Assembly: GCA_030426865.1 (NCBI GenBank)
Contig: JAUHXN010000118.1
Location: 1 to 8,511 of the forward strand
Origin: a bacterium
GTDB lineage: Bacteria; Bacteroidota; Ignavibacteria; Kapaibacteriales; UBA2268
Length of the DNA stretch: 8,511 nucleotides
Direction of reading: 5' to 3'
Within the stretch, counting starts at the first letter, position 1. Each line of letters begins with the position of its first letter. The notes under the pieces were generated by a model. The model was not told where the DNA came from. It saw only the letters and a program-made list of their open reading frames with translations, and ran no database searches. The position numbers and the translations under genes are program-made. This document shows positions 1 through 7,242 of this stretch, piece by piece.

Positions 1-219
1 GATAACTGCCTTCGACTTATCTCTTTCTGCTTCGATAGTGTCTAAGTTAACAAGCTGCGAATGTCTACTACGAGTACATCTAGCCCATTGGTGTCTTCCA
101 TTTTCTGTTTCGATAGGTTCGCCTATCAGCTCATGTTTAGTTTCTTTCATCAAGAAGGGAGAGTAAAGTGTTAAGTACTTTGCTCTTCTTGTTCTTCTTT
201 TTGCAACTTTTTTAGCCAT
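1..219 (-). CDS. Small, highly basic protein of unknown function (N-terminal 73 residues, runs off the window)
   Basis: The start codon is the ATG read from 219 to 217, and the frame stays open for 73 codons to the left edge, so the C-terminus is missing. The N-terminus is strongly basic (MAKKVAKRRTRRAKY), which would fit binding to nucleic acid or the ribosome, but this is only inference from composition. The middle contains KHELIGEP and then W-A-R-C-T-R-S-R-H-S-Q, where a single Cys and a His lie four residues apart; a full zinc-ribbon Cys pair is not visible. There is no signal peptide or membrane segment, so it is probably cytoplasmic. I do not recognise the family. The start is supported by a Bacteroidota-type promoter (250-281) ending about 30 bases upstream. 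It follows the lipoprotein gene on the same strand but is probably transcribed at least partly on its own. Confidence 0.7.
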   Translation of the reverse strand, partial: MAKKVAKRRTRRAKYLTLYSPFLMKETKHELIGEPIETENGRHQWARCTRSRHSQLVNLDTIEAERDKSKAVI

Positions 220-249
220 TTATATCACATCTATGTTTTATAGGGATTA

Positions 250-281
250 CAAAAATATACATTTTTATTCAAATAATCAAA
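250..281 (-). promoter_or_regulatory. Bacteroidota-type promoter for the small basic protein
   Basis: Read on the minus strand, 257-250 is TATTTTTG, an exact match to the Bacteroidota -7 consensus TAnnTTTG. A TTTG at 281-278 lies 20 bases upstream of it, close to the expected -33 element and spacing. This would place the transcription start near 244 and give a leader of about 25 bases before the ATG at 219. The match is by eye in very AT-rich DNA, so chance cannot be excluded, but both elements and their position relative to the start codon agree. Confidence 0.45.
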
Positions 282-291
282 ATCATTTATA

Positions 292-1176
292 TTATGGTTG
301 GTTTTTTACCAAAAAGAAAGTATCCCGAATTGCATTCAATGAACCAAATACTCCTATACCATCACCCTTTACTGTGCTTAAATTAGGGTCAAATTCACTT
401 TGAACAACTCTTTGGAAAAACCATTTGAGATAATTATTATCCATATTATAAATTGAAATTTCATGGAGTCCATACCACCTGAAAAAATTCCAAACAACAG
501 GAGTTTTGGTACTTGGTAAAACTCCCCAAGTAGATAATTCTTTATATCGCCAATCATTGTCAGGGTTTGCGTTAGGTCTGAATACTCGTCTATTCTTCTC
601 TCTATTTGGTACAGTGTCAAGGTAAGTACCATATTCTAATGTATCTAGTGCCTTCACTGAAACTCCCCAATAACCGCTACTCTTAATAGCACCTTCGTCT
701 ATTGGAGTTGGAATTCCATCCCATATAAGTGTGTCTTTAGATTCTTTTCTGACAGTATCTATTGGGTATTGAATAAACTGAGGTAAATCACGAACCCATT
801 GTACAGTATCAGGTGTAAGAGTAGTTCCAGTTATCCGAGAACCATCTGACATTATGACTTCTATATTATATATAGTATTACCTTTTATTCGGTAGTCATC
901 GTTACTATAATACCCCCTTATGCCAGTTGCATCTATTTGCAATTTAAACTCTTGGTCATCACCTGTAATAATAACTTCTGCATCTCTTATTAGTGAACTT
1001 TCGTAATCAAAAACTGCATTGATAGGTTGAGTTCTCATCAAAATAATGTCATCAATTGGTTGACCAACTAACAAAGCAGCTTCCAAGTAATTTTGAGGTA
1101 CATAGTCAGTAGGTACTGGGTCTTCACAGCTATACAATGTCAATAAAGTGAGTATTATAATTATTATTTTTTTCAT
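292..1176 (-). CDS. DUF4249-like outer-membrane lipoprotein, partner of the TonB-dependent receptor
   Basis: This 294-residue protein begins with a lysine pair, a hydrophobic stretch and a lipobox L-Y-S-C with Cys at residue 17, so it is a lipoprotein. The acidic residues right after the Cys (C-E-D-P) fit the surface-export signals described for Bacteroidota lipoproteins. The layout resembles DUF4249: an early region with LVGQPIDDIILMRTQPI, then an 'A-E-V-I-I-T-G' strand and a G-Y-Y turn (about residues 66-92) followed by the YNIEV segment, and a C-terminal G-D-G-I-G-V-F-G motif (about 271-278). The assignment to DUF4249 is from pattern memory, not a search. It starts 8 bp after the stop of the receptor gene, so the two are almost certainly co-transcribed. 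In such pairs the lipoprotein is thought to sit at the cell surface on the receptor, as SusD does on SusC; its ligand is unknown. No strong ribosome-binding site is visible. Confidence 0.8.
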   Translation of the reverse strand: MKKIIIIILTLLTLYSCEDPVPTDYVPQNYLEAALLVGQPIDDIILMRTQPINAVFDYESSLIRDAEVIITGDDQEFKLQIDATGIRGYYSNDDYRIKGNTIYNIEVIMSDGSRITGTTLTPDTVQWVRDLPQFIQYPIDTVRKESKDTLIWDGIPTPIDEGAIKSSGYWGVSVKALDTLEYGTYLDTVPNREKNRRVFRPNANPDNDWRYKELSTWGVLPSTKTPVVWNFFRWYGLHEISIYNMDNNYLKWFFQRVVQSEFDPNLSTVKGDGIGVFGSLNAIRDTFFLVKNQP

Positions 1177-1184
1177 ATTCTAAT

Positions 1185-3443
1185 TTAGAATTTAATTTCA
1201 AATGAGAAAGTTGGTAAAATAGGTAATAATCTAAAGTCTTCAACTGTCGTTGTTTCTTCGTTCACATTGTAGAATCTGAACCAAATATCACGTCTATTAT
1301 ATACATTATAAATATCGAGTAGTAACTTAGCATCAAACCCGAAAGCTTTGAACTTATAGCTACCATTCAAATTTAATTGATGAGATGGTGGCAAACGAAG
1401 TCCATACCTTTGAGAAGGTACTGTTTTTCCTCTACCATTTGTTTCACCATCTAACTGGAGTTGGAATCTAGAAGTCTGACCTGTATAAGATTGCCCTGTT
1501 TGAAATGTAAAGTTTGCCCCTACATCCCAATTTTCGTTTATACTATATTGTATTACACCTTTGAAATCATGACGTCTGTCAAATTTAGGACGGAAATAAT
1601 TTCCGTAGTTCAAGCTATCATACTGAGCGTTTATAAACCCAAGCCCATAACCAAACCAACCTGTGAAATCACCCATCTTCTTTTGTATAAAAAGCTCTGC
1701 CCCAAATGCTTCTCCTTTTCCTTCAAATAGTACATCTGCTCCATTATCTATCTGCAGGACAACTCTTCTAATTTCATTTATGTTTTCTAGTGATTTATAA
1801 TATACATCTACATTGACATCAAACCCTTCCCACGGCTCTGTTTCTAGAGCAAGAATATAATGGACAGACCTACCAATATTGAGAGAACTATCTGTACCTA
1901 GCCAAGTATCAAAGAATGAGAAATCTTGCAATGTAGCTAATTTCAAATTCTGATGATAAATTCCCCAAGAAGCCTTAAGCGCTATATCAGGTTGAAAATT
2001 ATATTTCATAGCTATTCTAGGTTCTATCGCAGTCTGATTAGCAAATTCAAAATGATTTGCTCTTATTCCAAATTGTGCAGATAAAAGTGAGTTCAATTGC
2101 CATTTAGCTTGGGCAAAAGCTGCATAGTTCCTATCTGTAAAATGTAAATTTGTACGCCCCGCACCTGAACCTTCGGCTGTAGAATCAGTAGATCCAGTAA
2201 AATTAGCTAGATAATCGAATTCATAGAAATTTACTTCATAGCCATATTTTGTAGTTATATCTTCGTTATGAAACCAATCCAAAGTATGTTTGATTGTATA
2301 ATCAGTTATTATGTTCTCTTGAAGTACTTCATATCCAGAGTTATCAGCATCGAACCCATTTATATATTGACTTGTGCTTAGATTTACTGTACTGAATAGT
2401 TGAGGGTTGAAAATATGAGTCCATCTAGCAGAACCAAGACGATTAGAAATACCAAGATTGAAATTTATATTACCAGCTTCATAGTCTAGGTTATCTTTAC
2501 TATAGAATCCTGAAATTGCTACTTTATCATTATCACCAAAATCTTGTGTTACTTTTGCATTAACATCATAAAAAGCAAAATCTGGTATTGGGTTTAAAGG
2601 GTCTTCCGAAAGGAATGATTTTATCAGTTCAAAGTATGTTCGTCTGCCACCAACGAACCAAGAACCATTTCCAATTGGACCTTCGAGTGCTATCTTAGAT
2701 GAAATAGCTCCGACTGAAAATAAGCCTTCAACCTCTTCTCTATTACCATCTTTCTGAGTCAGTGTAAGCACAGACGATAAACGACCACCATATTCAGCAT
2801 TGAATCCACCCTTTATTAGTTCTACATCTTTTATAGCATCAGTATTGAAAGCAGAAATAAAACCAAATAAATGCGACGGGTTATAAACCATTGAGCCATC
2901 TAGAAGGACAAGGTTTTGGTCAGGTGATCCTCCTCTTATATATAAACCTGAAGAGATTTGTGAAGAAGTAAGTACACCAGGTAAAAGTTGTAATGAGCGA
3001 AATATATCGGATTCACCACCTATTCGAATTTCTTTTATTTGCTGCATAGGTATATTTACTTTGCTTATAGATATTTGAACTTTATCATCATCTCTATCTG
3101 CATATACTGAAATCTCTTCGGATGTCATAGCGCCAGAACTAAGTAAAGCGTCGAGACGAAGATCTTGATTTTCTTTTAGATTGATCGATTTACGAGATTC
3201 TTCATAACCAATATAAGAATATACAACTTCATACTTTCCTGGTTTGATATTACTAATAACAAAGTAACCATCTTTGTTTGTTATCGAACCTCTAGTAGTC
3301 CCATCTATTCTAATTGTAGCACCAATTAGAGTTTCTTTGTTTGCACTATCTTTAACATACCCACTTACAGAAGCATTTTGAGCAAATATCTCGTTAGACA
3401 AAATAAACGTGATAATAATAAAAAGTAATAATTTAGATTTCAT
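1185..3443 (-). CDS. TonB-dependent outer-membrane receptor with N-terminal carboxypeptidase-regulatory-like domain
   Basis: This 752-residue protein should import an unknown substrate across the outer membrane, powered by TonB-ExbBD. Residues 1-21 are a signal peptide with likely cleavage A21|Q22. Residues about 24-100 form a CarboxypepD_reg-like beta domain (SGYVKDSANKETLIGATIRI, then G-S-I-T-N-K-D-G-Y-F). The plug lies at about 125-232 and shows the typical L-L-P-G-V, Y-I-R-G-G-S-P-D-Q-N and L-L-D-G motifs (about 153-183) and G-G-F-N-A-E-Y-G-G-R-L-S-S (about 212-224). The rest is a beta-barrel ending in FSFEIKF, with the terminal Phe usual for outer-membrane barrels. The length is below that of SusC proteins (about 1000) and fits receptors paired with DUF4249 lipoproteins, as here. 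The start ATG fits the signal peptide. The upstream 3444-3546 region must hold its promoter, but I see no clear TAnnTTTG box on this strand. The substrate is not predictable from the sequence. Confidence 0.93.
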   Translation of the reverse strand: MKSKLLLFIIITFILSNEIFAQNASVSGYVKDSANKETLIGATIRIDGTTRGSITNKDGYFVISNIKPGKYEVVYSYIGYEESRKSINLKENQDLRLDALLSSGAMTSEEISVYADRDDDKVQISISKVNIPMQQIKEIRIGGESDIFRSLQLLPGVLTSSQISSGLYIRGGSPDQNLVLLDGSMVYNPSHLFGFISAFNTDAIKDVELIKGGFNAEYGGRLSSVLTLTQKDGNREEVEGLFSVGAISSKIALEGPIGNGSWFVGGRRTYFELIKSFLSEDPLNPIPDFAFYDVNAKVTQDFGDNDKVAISGFYSKDNLDYEAGNINFNLGISNRLGSARWTHIFNPQLFSTVNLSTSQYINGFDADNSGYEVLQENIITDYTIKHTLDWFHNEDITTKYGYEVNFYEFDYLANFTGSTDSTAEGSGAGRTNLHFTDRNYAAFAQAKWQLNSLLSAQFGIRANHFEFANQTAIEPRIAMKYNFQPDIALKASWGIYHQNLKLATLQDFSFFDTWLGTDSSLNIGRSVHYILALETEPWEGFDVNVDVYYKSLENINEIRRVVLQIDNGADVLFEGKGEAFGAELFIQKKMGDFTGWFGYGLGFINAQYDSLNYGNYFRPKFDRRHDFKGVIQYSINENWDVGANFTFQTGQSYTGQTSRFQLQLDGETNGRGKTVPSQRYGLRLPPSHQLNLNGSYKFKAFGFDAKLLLDIYNVYNRRDIWFRFYNVNEETTTVEDFRLLPILPTFSFEIKF

Positions 3444-3513
3444 TTAGATTTGGTAAAATGTAATTTTTCATTTGCTTAGATACGATATAATAGCTCCAAT
3501 GTTTTATATAAAC

Positions 3514-3541
3514 TTGACAATTATTTAATCCACACTATTTG
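3514..3541 (+). promoter_or_regulatory. Possible promoter for the PLP enzyme gene
   Basis: TTGACA at 3514-3519, a perfect sigma70-type -35 element, is followed after 16 bases by TATTTG at 3536-3541, which resembles a -10 element or a shortened TAnnTTTG. Transcription would begin near 3548, which argues against the TTG at 3547 as a start codon and favours the ATGs at 3583 or 3595. The complement of the -35 reads TTGTCA, so the same bases might also serve the divergent receptor gene, but no good second element follows on that strand. The intergenic region 3444-3582 otherwise shows no structure I can name. Confidence 0.3.
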
Positions 3542-3582
3542 TTAAATTGAAATTCTATATGGAACTAAAACTGAGAAATACT

Positions 3583-4830
3583 ATGAATAGAAATATGAAA
3601 CCCGAAAGTTTAATGATGTCTTACGGCTATAAGCCAGAGCTATCTGAAGGTTCACTAAAATGCCCTATATTCCAGACATCTACATTCGTTTTTAAAAATG
3701 CAGAAGAGGGAAAAGCCTTCTTTGAAGTAGCTTATGGAATACGTGAGAAAGGTCAAGATGAAGAATTAGGATTAATTTATAGTCGAATTAACAATCCAGA
3801 TTTGGAAATATTAGAAAATAGACTCTGTTTATGGGATAAGGCAGATGATTGTGCGGTATTTGAGAGTGGAATGTCTGCTATAAGTACTGTATTTATGGAA
3901 TTTTTAAATCCTGGAGATGTATTAGTATATAGTAGTCCCCTTTATGGTGGAACAGACCATTTCATACATCATTTTCTTCCAAAATATTGGATAAATACTG
4001 TTGGGTTCAAACCAAATGCTACAAAAGAAGAAATAATAGCTAAAATAGAAGAAAATGGTTTTTCGGACAAAGTAGCAATGTTGTATGTAGAAACACCTGC
4101 AAACCCAACTAATGCTATTGTTGATTTACAAATGTTAGATGAACTTAAAAAGCATTATAGTAATGAAGATAATAAAGTCTTAACTGTTGTAGATAATACT
4201 TATATGGGGCCACTATGGCAACACCCACTTAGGTTTGGTGCTGATTTGGTCGTTTACTCAGCAACTAAGTATATAGGTGGTCATAGTGATGTAATTGCAG
4301 GCGCTGTATTAGGTTACGCAGAGCCAATGAAAAGAGTTAAAACCTTACGTACTTTCTTAGGTAATATGGCTGGTCCTTGGACTGGCTGGTTATTGATGAG
4401 AAGTTTGGAGACACTTAAAGTAAGAATGGAGCAACAACAGCAGAATGCTATAGAAATTGCTAAGTTTTTGAATGTGCATCCTAAAGTAACGAAGGTCCAT
4501 TACTTAGGTATGATAGATGAAGAAAGCCCTAGTTATGAATTATACAAAAGACAACACGATGGCCCAGGGGCAATGGTTGCATTTGATATAGATGGTGGTG
4601 AGAAAGAAGCCTTCAAATTTTTAAACTCTCTTAAGTTAATGACTTTAGCAGTCAGCTTAGGAGGAACTGAGAGTTTAGCTGAACACCCGAGTACGATGAC
4701 GCATGCGGGAGTAGAGCCAGAATATTTGAAAAGTATAGGTGTTACTTCTAGTTTGGTTCGTTTATCAATCGGTGTAGAAAATGTTGATGATTTGATTTGG
4801 GATGTTAGCCAAGCACTTGAGCAGGTATAG
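3583..4830 (+). CDS. PLP-dependent Cys/Met-metabolism enzyme (cystathionine gamma-synthase / methionine gamma-lyase-like)
   Basis: This cytoplasmic fold-type I PLP enzyme acts on sulfur amino acids. With the ATG at 3583 it has 415 residues. The Schiff-base lysine is K229 in S-A-T-K-Y; D204 (V-D-N-T) should bind the pyridine nitrogen, Y121 in L-Y-G-G-T stacks on the ring, Y66 and R68 in Y-S-R contact the neighbouring subunit's cofactor, S95-G96-M97 is the phosphate loop, and R393 in V-R-L-S-I-G should hold the substrate carboxylate. The N-terminal P-E-S-L-M-M-S-Y-G-Y and a short extra segment before Y-S-R match the branch often annotated as methionine gamma-lyase (PRK07049-like, recalled, not searched). 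The Cys after Y-G in classical methionine gamma-lyase is Gly123 here, so lyase, gamma-synthase or acylhomoserine sulfhydrylase activity all remain possible. In-frame starts also exist at 3547 (TTG), 3559 and 3595; 3583 suits the family N-terminus and likely promoter. An 18-bp gap leads to the next gene. Confidence 0.88.
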   Translation: MNRNMKPESLMMSYGYKPELSEGSLKCPIFQTSTFVFKNAEEGKAFFEVAYGIREKGQDEELGLIYSRINNPDLEILENRLCLWDKADDCAVFESGMSAISTVFMEFLNPGDVLVYSSPLYGGTDHFIHHFLPKYWINTVGFKPNATKEEIIAKIEENGFSDKVAMLYVETPANPTNAIVDLQMLDELKKHYSNEDNKVLTVVDNTYMGPLWQHPLRFGADLVVYSATKYIGGHSDVIAGAVLGYAEPMKRVKTLRTFLGNMAGPWTGWLLMRSLETLKVRMEQQQQNAIEIAKFLNVHPKVTKVHYLGMIDEESPSYELYKRQHDGPGAMVAFDIDGGEKEAFKFLNSLKLMTLAVSLGGTESLAEHPSTMTHAGVEPEYLKSIGVTSSLVRLSIGVENVDDLIWDVSQALEQV

Positions 4831-4848
4831 TTACAAAAAGGTAAGTAA

Positions 4849-5463
4849 ATGAAATTAAAGATTTTGATATTATTTATATTAGCATCATATTCATTATTGT
4901 CTCAGCCAGTTGATATAATTGAAGCTGTGAAGAAAGATTATGGTGAATATAAAAGTAAAACTATAATTGATTCAACAGATAAAAGATTATTAGTACTTAT
5001 GGAGAATCTCTTTCTAGAATCTCTTCAAAGTAATGAAAATACTCTCAGTGAGAGTACTTTATCTAGTTTACGGAACTTCAATGAGGACTCAAGTTTACCC
5101 AATTGGCATGTGTTCTACCTTTATATGTTTTATCAATCTTTTGTCGCGGATGCCGCTCAGAATCCTAATATGGCTAATCCTGAATTACAGTTATGGCTTA
5201 TAGAGACTCTAACTAAAGAAGTAGAGAATATATTTGGTGTAGTTCCGACGGTAGTAGCAATATATAAAGGAGAAGCTCTACTCGCAACTGGCCAAAAAAG
5301 AGAAGCAATTAAGCATTTTAATAGATTTAGTGTTATATATCCTGAAGCCATTCCTATAAAAGTATATCGATTTCATTTAGAAAGTGATTTTAAGAAAAAG
5401 GAAAAAATGTATAACGAGTTAAAATCTAACCATCCTAATCATTGGATGGTCAAGGATTTATAA
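4849..5463 (+). CDS. Secreted TPR-like protein of unknown function
   Basis: This 204-residue protein has a clear signal peptide (MKLKILILFILASYSLLS, probable cleavage S18|Q19) with no lipobox Cys, so it is probably periplasmic or otherwise exported. The rest looks largely helical. Residues about 137-166 (A-I-Y-K-G-E-A-L-L-A-T-G through A-I-K-H-F and Y-P) match the helix-turn-helix pattern of a tetratricopeptide repeat, and a weaker second helix pair may follow at about 170-200. This suggests a protein-binding role, but the family is not recognised. A possible ribosome-binding site, AAAAAGG at 4835-4841, sits 7 bases before the ATG. It starts 18 bp after the PLP enzyme stop and is likely co-transcribed, although nothing in the protein points to sulfur metabolism. 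The 135 bases behind it (5464-5598) are extremely AT-rich and show neither a convincing terminator nor a convincing promoter. Confidence 0.75.
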   Translation: MKLKILILFILASYSLLSQPVDIIEAVKKDYGEYKSKTIIDSTDKRLLVLMENLFLESLQSNENTLSESTLSSLRNFNEDSSLPNWHVFYLYMFYQSFVADAAQNPNMANPELQLWLIETLTKEVENIFGVVPTVVAIYKGEALLATGQKREAIKHFNRFSVIYPEAIPIKVYRFHLESDFKKKEKMYNELKSNHPNHWMVKDL

Positions 5464-5598
5464 GAAGTATAAGATAAATTACTTATAATAATTATAAAAA
5501 TCTTTAATTATAAATTAGACTCAATCAGTCCTATATTCGTAATCAGAAAAAATAGAAAAGTATTCTGTGTATTTTTTATTTACAATTAAAAGTAATAA

Positions 5599-7242
5599 AT
5601 GACCCCAATACAAAGGTTTTGGAAACTATTAGCTCCTTTTAAAAAGGAAGTTTATCAGATTTATTTTTATGCCATACTTAATGGTTTAGTGAATCTGTCA
5701 CTCCCATTGGGTATCCAAGCAATAGTAAATATAATTCAAATGGGTGCTTTAACAACCTCGTGGGCAGTATTAGTACTATTTGTTTTGATAGGTATTATTT
5801 TCTCCGGAGTTTTTCAGCTTACTCAACTTCGGATTGTTGAGAATATTCAACAAGAGATATTTGCTAAATCTTCTTTCGAGTTTGCTTTTAGATTTCCCAA
5901 AATCAAGCTCACTAAACTACAAAATTTACATACTCCAGAATTAGCAAATCGATTTTTTGATACGTTAACGATACAAAAAAACCTGCCTAAAATCTTAGTT
6001 GACTTCTCTTTAGCAGTATTTCAGGCATTCTTTGGATTAGTATTATTATCAGTTTATAGTCCGTATTTTCTAATATTAGGTGTTTTTCTAGTAACATCGA
6101 TTTGGGTTTTATTTAAGACGACAAGTCCCAAAGGATTATCAACTAGTATTCTAGAAAGTAAATTTAAATATATTGTTGCCCATTGGTTAGAAGAAGTAGC
6201 ACGTACTCATAAATCTTTTAAAAAATTCTCAAGTTTTGCTCTTCACTTAAAACAAACAGACAAGAAAACAATCGAGTATCTAGAAGCACGAGAAAAACAT
6301 TTTGGTGTTTTAGTAACTCAGTTTAAATTTTTTATTTTATTCAAAGTACTTTTGGCTGCTGGACTTCTAGTTTTAGGAGGTTTATTAGTTTATAATGAAC
6401 AAATGAATATTGGTCAATTCGTTGCTGCAGAGATAATCATTTTACTAATATTGACTTCAACAGAAAAGCTTATAAATAGTATAGATTCAATATATGATTT
6501 ACTTACAGCGCTTGATAAAATTGGTTATATAACTGATATAGAATTAGATGAAAAAAGAAAAGTAGATCTAAAAGACAATACAAATGGAATATCTATAGAT
6601 GTTTCTAATCTGACTTATGGGAGCAATGATAATTCTGATAATTACTTTAATAATTTCAACACTAATATTAGCAGTGGTGCAAAATCAACAATTATTGGTG
6701 ATAACAGAATTTCGAAATCAATGTTTATTAATATAGTTTCGGGCTTCCTAGAGATCAACTCAGGTGCTGTTAAGTTAGATGGTATACCAATTGAGAACAT
6801 TAATAAAAGTAATCTCAACAAGCAGCTATCAATTCATTTTTCAACAAATGAGCTATTCGAAGCAAGTCTAATAGATAATATTACTGTTGGTCGAGAAATT
6901 AGTGAAGATAGATTAAGAAAGATAATTTCATTGATGGGGTTAGATTTATTTGTATCAAATCTTCCTAATGGCATGGATTCGATAATTAATCCTTCGAATT
7001 ATTTTTTATCTAAAGATATCACACAAAAAGTACTTTTAGCGAGAGCTTTGGCTAGTAGAAGTAGATTATATTTATTCGAAAATCCTTTTTTATATTTGAA
7101 ACAAATTGACAAAGAAAGAATAATAGATTTTATAATTGAAGATGCTCAAGGTAGCACTTTTATCGTAATCACAGATGATGAATACTGGATTAGTAAATCT
7201 GACCAGCAAGTAATTATTACTAAAGGAGGTGGAAATGCTTAA
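5599..7242 (+). CDS. ABC exporter-like protein with fused but degenerate nucleotide-binding domain
   Basis: The 547 residues follow the half-exporter layout: a membrane domain with about six segments (near residues 20-46, 54-77, 132-150, 152-172, 242-266, 271-288) followed by a nucleotide-binding domain from about 330. The membrane half, with N-G-L-V-N-L-S-L-P-L-G-I-Q near 28-40 and M-N-I-G-Q-F-V-A-A-E-I-I near 269-280, fits a Bacteroidota family found beside HlyD proteins. The ATPase half has lost its key residues: Walker A is G367-DNRIS-K373-S374 without the central glycines, the Q-loop Gln is S415, the signature is LSKDI (470-474), the Walker B Asp and catalytic Glu are E494 and N495, and the switch His is D526. 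Lys373, Ser374 and an A-loop-like Tyr340 remain. There are no stops or frameshifts, and the end overlaps the HlyD gene by 8 bases. It probably forms the inner-membrane part of a tripartite exporter, perhaps with weak or no ATP hydrolysis; cargo unknown. Confidence 0.85.
   Translation: MTPIQRFWKLLAPFKKEVYQIYFYAILNGLVNLSLPLGIQAIVNIIQMGALTTSWAVLVLFVLIGIIFSGVFQLTQLRIVENIQQEIFAKSSFEFAFRFPKIKLTKLQNLHTPELANRFFDTLTIQKNLPKILVDFSLAVFQAFFGLVLLSVYSPYFLILGVFLVTSIWVLFKTTSPKGLSTSILESKFKYIVAHWLEEVARTHKSFKKFSSFALHLKQTDKKTIEYLEAREKHFGVLVTQFKFFILFKVLLAAGLLVLGGLLVYNEQMNIGQFVAAEIIILLILTSTEKLINSIDSIYDLLTALDKIGYITDIELDEKRKVDLKDNTNGISIDVSNLTYGSNDNSDNYFNNFNTNISSGAKSTIIGDNRISKSMFINIVSGFLEINSGAVKLDGIPIENINKSNLNKQLSIHFSTNELFEASLIDNITVGREISEDRLRKIISLMGLDLFVSNLPNGMDSIINPSNYFLSKDITQKVLLARALASRSRLYLFENPFLYLKQIDKERIIDFIIEDAQGSTFIVITDDEYWISKSDQQVIITKGGGNA
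7223..7231 (+). promoter_or_regulatory. Strong Shine-Dalgarno site for the HlyD gene, inside the ABC gene
   Basis: AAGGAGGTG is a near-perfect complement of the 16S rRNA 3' end and ends 3 bases before the ATG at 7235 (about 5 bases from the GGAGG core). It also encodes the K-G-G-G end of the ABC protein. The strong site and the 8-base overlap indicate coupled translation, and they fix the start of the HlyD gene. The other genes in this window lack a comparable site. Confidence 0.7.

Noticed and set aside
378..632. 84-codon open frame on the minus strand
   Set aside because: It lies wholly inside the lipoprotein gene on the same strand in another frame, and has no recognisable domain or start signal.
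1461..1730. 89-codon open frame on the plus strand
   Set aside because: It is antisense to the receptor barrel, which is clearly coding; the translation is Cys-rich and shows no domain.
3444..3582. Possible SAM or other sulfur-related riboswitch before the PLP enzyme
   Set aside because: The leader after the likely promoter is only about 35 bases, too short for a SAM riboswitch, and no conserved stem is visible.
5157..5351. 64-codon open frame on the minus strand
   Set aside because: It is antisense to the TPR-like protein, with no ribosome-binding site or promoter.
5465..5500. Possible terminator: TATAAG/CTTATA arms and the perfect palindrome TTATAATAATTATAA at 5483-5497
   Set aside because: The stems are almost entirely A-T, the palindrome has only a one-base centre, and no U-run follows a stable hairpin. 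In DNA this AT-rich such repeats are expected by chance.
5532..5539. TATATTCG as a TAnnTTTG-like promoter for the ABC gene
   Set aside because: One base departs from the consensus and no TTG element lies at the right distance upstream.
5599..7242. ABC gene as a pseudogene
   Set aside because: The frame is uninterrupted over a normal exporter length, the membrane half is well preserved, and its end is translationally coupled to an intact HlyD gene.
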